A stretch of DNA of 64,000 bases from Clavelina lepadiformis (taxonomy: Eukaryota > Chordata > Ascidiacea > Aplousobranchia > Clavelinidae). The notes beneath the pieces were generated by a model that ran no database searches, was not told the origin of the DNA, and worked only from the letters and a program-made list of their open reading frames with translations. Each line of letters opens with the position of its first letter. Within the stretch, counting starts at the first letter, position 1. Positions 58,995 to 64,000 of the stretch are shown here, one piece after another. The stretch spans positions 24,056,860 through 24,120,859 of the forward strand of contig NC_135244.1 of the NCBI RefSeq assembly GCF_947623445.1, written 5' to 3'. The position numbers were made by a program, and so were the translations under genes.

Positions 58995-59029
58995 GTATTT
59001 AGCACTTTGAATTGTTCCTGTAAAGGGGG

Positions 59030-59260
59030 ATGATAAAACGTTTAGCGCGTCCGAAGCGAATGGCAGATTGTACCAATACTACCGCTTACGAGTTGGTGTC
59101 ACAAACGGCGTCTCCGCTTTTCGACGTATTATTGGTAGTGTTATTGAGACAAACAAGTTAAAAGGCACTTTCGCCTATCTAGACAACATCACTGTTATTT
59201 GTCATTCAATAGAAGATCATAAAACGGTTCAGGCCCCCTCTAACGAAGATATTTAATTTA
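59030..59260 (+). mobile_element. Fossil Ty3/gypsy-like reverse transcriptase fragment
   Basis: A short stretch with the character of a Ty3/gypsy reverse transcriptase (YQYYRLRVGVTNGVSAF and GTFAYLDNITV regions). It is an isolated, old and broken piece; no LTRs, integrase or complete pol is seen around it. It probably belongs to the same decayed element as the gag remnant at 55.7 kb. Confidence 0.7.
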
Positions 59261-60339
59261 TTTAGGCCTACCGAACGACTTAAAAACGATTTTGTTTGTC
59301 TTTTTTCGAATCTGGTTGTGATGCAAAGACAATCAAGACCAAAGATATGCAGGTTATTACCCAAGCCAGACGAATACGATAATGACATCAGAGTTCGAAA
59401 AATAATCATCTCTGAAAATCCGTTCGCTACAAAGTTACTGTAGCTTTTTTTATGTTACATAAATTTTGTCGAAAATGCTCAACAAGTCTCTAAACATAGA
59501 CATCAAGTTATTTCTTCAATGACGCGTAAAGATGTTTATTAAGTGACGTCGCTTCAAAGAATCCGTCGCACTTTCTTCAGCCGGAAGAAGGGAAGGTTTG
59601 AGGTGTTAGTTAGTAAAATAACAATAACAAGTAGGTCTAAACTAAAGTTCGCTAGCCTACTTGAACGGTTTGTAGATGAAAATAATTTAAGATGAGGTAT
59701 GTTTACGCTTGTCAGTGAGCAGCCTCAATCGGCGCTTATTCTTAATTATTCCCTGAACTTTGTACATTACTGTGTAATTGCGTACTTAGCCCTAAGTGCA
59801 CATTTCCATTGCGTCTGAGCATTTTTACGAACCGCACTTGTAATTTTTGGTTGTTTGGCGAACCCAAGATTTTGCTGAAAAAAGTCATACTCTGCAACCC
59901 GGGATGCGTGCAATGAAGCTTCAATTATTAATTTATCTAAATTAAAATTTAACATTCATACACGAAACTTGGTTTATATATTGTTTATTTATTGGGCCAT
60001 AGATGAAAAAGTTTGCTGTGCCTGCTACTGATTGTGCCTCAATTTCAGAATCAGGAAGCGTCACAGAGTTTAATCCATGCAAACAGGTGAAAGTTTATGT
60101 TTCATCGCCAGTCTATAATAAATAAATAAGGAATTACAGAGTTAGTTAAGACAGCATTGGAAGTCCAAAAATTTAATCTCTGTGGCCATAAACCCTTGTC
60201 AAAATTTGCCTCACTTCCTGGTGGTCAATATCTACTAAAATATGAGAATTAAAATCCATGCAAACTTAGAAAGTTTTGCAGTCTGGAACACACATGAGTG
60301 CACAACTGTGTGTGTTTACGCTGATTGGCTGAATTTTTG
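59261..60339. other. Spacer with one dispersed repeat, no gene
   Basis: It holds family X copy 2 (59757-59880) and otherwise AT-rich sequence with no supported exon. Confidence 0.45.
59757..59880. repeat. Dispersed repeat family X, copy 2
   Basis: Same strand as copy 1 at 53414: ACTTTGTACATTACTGTGTA, then GCGTCTGAGCATTTTTACG and GGTTGTTTGGCGAACCC. It carries a short extra segment (TAGCCCTAAGTGCACAT) that copy 1 lacks. Confidence 0.65.
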
Positions 60340-60407
60340 GGTCTAGTATACAAGTGCACAACCACAAGATGCCTTTGCATACTGGTTATGCACTTGTATA
60401 CTAGACC
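60340..60407. repeat. Near-perfect hairpin inverted repeat
   Basis: The arm at 60340-60363 (GGTCTAGTATACAAGTGCAC then AACC) is the inverse of 60384-60407 with about 22 of 24 bases matching, separated by a 20-bp loop. The same arm occurs singly at 16075-16098. It looks like a tiny foldback element or element end. Confidence 0.75.
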
Positions 60408-60698
60408 TAATTTTTTTACACATTTGCCGATTTGTTGTCTACTGGCTCAGGCACAAATCTGCAAGAAATGCAGACAACTGTCGGTCTGTGACCTAGATTC
60501 CACTCACTATCATATATAAATGCAATACTACAAAATACAGCAAGCCAAAGCTGCAATCTGCACAAAAAGATTTTGAAGTGATGTTTCTGCGGTGATATTG
60601 ATATTAACTTTTTTTAGTCACTGGGCGTGTCACATAGGAACTGTGATGTCATAGCTCAGTAAAACAGAATAAAAAGTTTGTGTTTTACTGTCCACAAA

Positions 60699-62984
60699 AT
60701 GTCGTCAAGTTTTCTTCACATCGGTGATGTCATCTCACTCTATGCAGAAGGCTCTGGGCAGGATTCAGTGTGCGGCTTCATTTCCACGCTTGGGTGAGTT
60801 AGTTGTGAATTAAATGTTCAAGAAATTGTTACTTTGACGCATTAAGAAATTACTTTTGCTTTATAAAGTGAAGCTGAACCTATATCTCAACATTTTCACT
60901 TCTTTCACATAAAATGAGATTTTTGTGCTCAATTGTGAAAGAACATTTTGCTTTTGCACAAGATAATTTTTACAAAGGCCTTTCACTAAAGTGCTGCCAA
61001 CCATCCAACAAATCTACATCTCTTAGCCCTCAAGTTTTTTCTCGCTTCTATACAGCAAAATATTTTTTCTTCTCAGGCTCGTTGATGACCGATGCGTCGT
61101 TCAACCCGATGCTGGAGACCTTCAAAACCCACCCAAGAAATTCAGAGGTGAATCTTCCACATAATGTTATTTTTTGTCACTCCACAGCAAGTAGACAGTT
61201 ATGCGCTGTGCTATTTCCAACTGTTTCTGTAACTTGGCAAATTGCTCACAATGATCAATTTGAATATCTGCAAAATTTGCCATGTGTGCTATGTCTGACA
61301 TATGCATGTAATTTTGTTTTTTGAATAGACCCGGAGACTATGTCAGAAATTCCTGGACATATTTAGTATATAATTGTCTAGCGTATATTACACAGTGTAT
61401 GTATAAGTATAAAAAGTTGTTGTTGTTTGTTTTATTTATGACTTTATACAGAAATAATCGCTCATTGTTTAAAATTTCTATGGAATTTCAGATTGTCTTT
61501 TCAAGATCTGTCCAATGAATCGCTACAATGCACAAAAGCAATTTTGGAAAACGATAAAAACCGGCGGAAACACTCGGATTGCCGATGCTGTCATTATGAC
61601 TCGATTGAAGGTGGAAGTTGAACTTTGTTTTCTTGTTTGAGTTCAGTTGTTTCTTGAATGTCTTGTCTTGTTTCTTAGGAATCTGCAGATGTTGAAAAAG
61701 AGCAAAATGAGAAAGAAAATCAGAAGCTTCTTGGGCAACCGGTGAAATACGGCAGCGTGGTCCAGCTGCTTCATCTCAAATCTAATAAGTGAGTGAACAG
61801 TTTGTTGCGAGATTTCCGAGAGAAGCTTGGTTCAACCTGTCAAATTATTATCTTATTTCTCTGTCCATTTTCCTATGGTAAAAATTTTTGTTTCTTGCTA
61901 CTTTTTGTCGAGTTTTCTGATGATACTGTACAAGATTTTTTATCTCATTCTAATGAGTCTTTTTAATAAGTTTTTAATAAACCATGATCTATGTAATGTT
62001 GATTATTTATGGCGGCCCTCATATTTCAAGTTCCATTATTTCAACAGTAAATTGCGATGTTTCATCCAGATACTTGACCGTGAACAAGAGGCTTCCTGCC
62101 CTCCTCGAGAAGAATGCTATGAGGGTCTCTTTGGACCCCGATGGCAACGAGGGGTCCTGGTTCTATATCCAACTCTTTTATAAACTCCGCTCAACCGGTG
62201 ACAATGTGAGATTTTTAATTACTACCATCAATACCATTTGACCATGAAATTGCCTATTGTGGCTCGAACTGGCACAGCTCACTGTTATTAACGGTGATAG
62301 TTGAAGTGGATTAGAAAACCATTCAGATTCATGTTAAGTGCTCATTATAGTAGATTTTAATGTTTGTCCAATTTGAATCGGAATCTGCTCGTTTCGTCCC
62401 ATCCATGAAACCCTTTTTAAGAAATGATTGATGGTGCTGATTGATTTTATTTGGCTCATAGCAACTGCACATGAAGAAAATCAATCAATTAATTTTGCAA
62501 CAAATGCAGCAGACGTCCTTGCAAAGCAGATAGCGACAGTTTTTTTACGATTGCTGAAAGTTATAAGATGTTGTTGAACTTCAGGTGGTGATAGGTGACA
62601 AAGTGGTGATTATGCCGGTGAATGCCGGGCAACCTCTCCATGCAAGCAAGTGCGAGCTGACAGACAACCCCGGATGCAAGGAGGTCAACTCCGTCAGCTC
62701 GAACACAAGTTGGAAGATTGTTCTTTTTATGTCCTGGCAGGACGACAGGTAATCACGCTCTCCTAGCAGGACTCAATTCAAGTTGTTTTATCTGCATTCA
62801 TGACCTCGATGTTAACAGAGGCGACACGTTGAAGGGAGGAGACGTGGTGAGGCTATTCCACGCGGAACAGGAAAAGTTCCTCACTTGTGATGAATATCGT
62901 CGCGGTCTTCACGTCTTCCTCAGAACGACCGGGAGAATGTCGGCAACTTCCGCAACCAGCTCCAAAGCATTATGGGAAGTCGAG
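60699..62984 (+). CDS. ITPR: Inositol 1,4,5-trisphosphate receptor, N-terminal part (continues past right edge)
   Basis: Seven phase-consistent exons: 60699-60793, 61077-61147, 61492-61610, 61679-61788, 62070-62205, 62585-62748, 62819-62984, giving 287 residues so far. It starts [19 protein letters not shown] with [17 protein letters not shown], then [67 protein letters not shown] and [20 protein letters not shown] with [18 protein letters not shown]. This is the suppressor domain and the start of the MIR/beta-trefoil IP3-binding core of the ER calcium-release channel. Vertebrates have three paralogues; which one this matches cannot be told, and tunicates may have one. The next exon is not within the remaining kilobase. 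Confidence 0.96.
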
Positions 62985-64000
62985 GTACGTTGTCAACTAA
63001 TTTATACGAAGTAAGATGTCTATTAAGTAGAAGTCAATTTAAATGTTGATCGTGGATTGCAGTTTGATTGCAGGCATTGGGTGTCCATTAATACGGTTTA
63101 ATTAAGAGCACTTTTCCCACCATGTAATTAGCTTGGTGATTGTCGTTTTGTGCACATTAAAACACACAAAACACATTAAAACACATTAATGCGTTCTTCT
63201 CATTCTTGTTGACGCATCATAATAAACGTATCAACAATAACAATAGCGTTGATGTCTGTGGTTATTATGGTTTTGCAGATATGTTTGTTCGTCTCTTTTG
63301 TTTTTACAATATTTCGTGCAAATCATGTCTCAGTTCTTGACCTTTACAACATAATGTTTGAGGCATAAACATTTAATTGCATGATCTTTGATGATTTTAT
63401 GACGTTAAAGTCAAACTGAATGCTTTTTACTGCTATAGAAGACGTTGCTTCAAATGAGACTTAAAAGTATGTGATTCATAAACAATGCACTTTGCCAGTT
63501 GCTCATGCAATTATGAGATTGGACTGTCAGGTCAAACTTTAGACCAATTATTTATGGCCACCATCTCAAAAGCACAAAGCAATATGAAGACAACACCAAG
63601 CTTCACAAAGCAGTTTTATGGCCAGTCAAGCATGACACAACTTTTGGTTTCAATTACTATTGCACTGTATGATTTGTCCATGGTCCCTCCTAACTGTATA
63701 TAATGGGTTTATATTCTTGCCTACTTTCATAAATGAGAAGTTATTTTTCTGAAAAGAATTATCAGTGGCTGATGATTTTTTTGGAATTGTTTTATTTGTT
63801 CTTTTATACACTTGGTTTTTTCACTTCTACCCGGTTTGTGATTTTCTTATTTCTCTCAAGCTTTCCCACGCGAAAATACTTTTATAAGGAACAAAGTGCT
63901 GGGAACACAGCTTATTTGAAGAGTACATGTTCAGAGTAATCATTGTATTTTCACACAATATCGTTAGTTAGTTTTAGCATTTATCCTTAAACGATTTATA
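62985..64000 (+). other. ITPR intron, continuing past the window
   Basis: The donor GAG|GTACGT follows exon 7. The expected next coding text (VVQHDPCRGGAGYW-like in vertebrates) is not found before the window ends, so the rest is intron. Open frames at 63485-63939 have no recognisable content. Confidence 0.7.

Noticed and set aside
1-64000. CRISPR arrays, rRNA, operons or bacterial signals
   Set aside because: None seen; spliced genes and hAT elements show that this is animal nuclear DNA.

Overview
The window looks like tunicate (Ciona-like) nuclear DNA. It is AT-rich, genes are split into many short exons with GT-AG introns, several genes have clear chordate or animal counterparts, and small hAT-type DNA elements are dense. 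All gene models below were built by eye from reading frame, splice sites and codon phase; no search or expression data were available.

Layout, left to right. (1) 1-5329, minus strand: the first 17 exons of a secreted protein with an LPMO-like N-terminal domain (histidine right after the predicted signal peptide), two EGF-like modules, one full DOMON domain and the start of a second. It runs off the left edge. (2) 8.7-9.4 kb, plus strand: a small two-helix membrane protein with a PPxY-rich tail and an ambiguous 5' reading frame. (3) 11089-14370, minus: EIF2B3 (eIF2B gamma), complete in 11 exons. (4) 18.1-46 kb: a segmentally duplicated region. Five GT10 alpha-1,3-fucosyltransferase copies (A +, B -, C -, D +, E -) and one exon-1 relic are interleaved with a class A GPCR gene. 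The GPCR is complete at 42086-45934 and is a rearranged pseudogene at 31255-32376. The two blocks (19.0-32.4 kb and 33.7-44.0 kb) are tandem paralogues or two haplotypes laid end to end. A decayed hAT transposase gene sits exactly between them. (5) 47474-52293, minus: SSX2IP/ADIP, complete in 14 exons. (6) 53.5-59.9 kb: a transposon-rich stretch with three neighbouring or nested hAT elements with perfect 8-bp target duplications, a fourth hAT-like element, an old broken Ty3/gypsy-type fossil and a zinc-knuckle ORF. (7) 60699 to the right edge, plus: the first seven coding exons of an inositol trisphosphate receptor.

The most interesting points are the fusion of an LPMO-like copper-type domain with DOMON domains in one animal protein, and the FUT/GPCR block. 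In that block three of five FUT copies carry in-frame stops in exon 3 that a downstream splice acceptor would skip by exactly 36 nt, and a Tol2-like hAT MITE sits in, or was partly deleted from, the adjacent intron.
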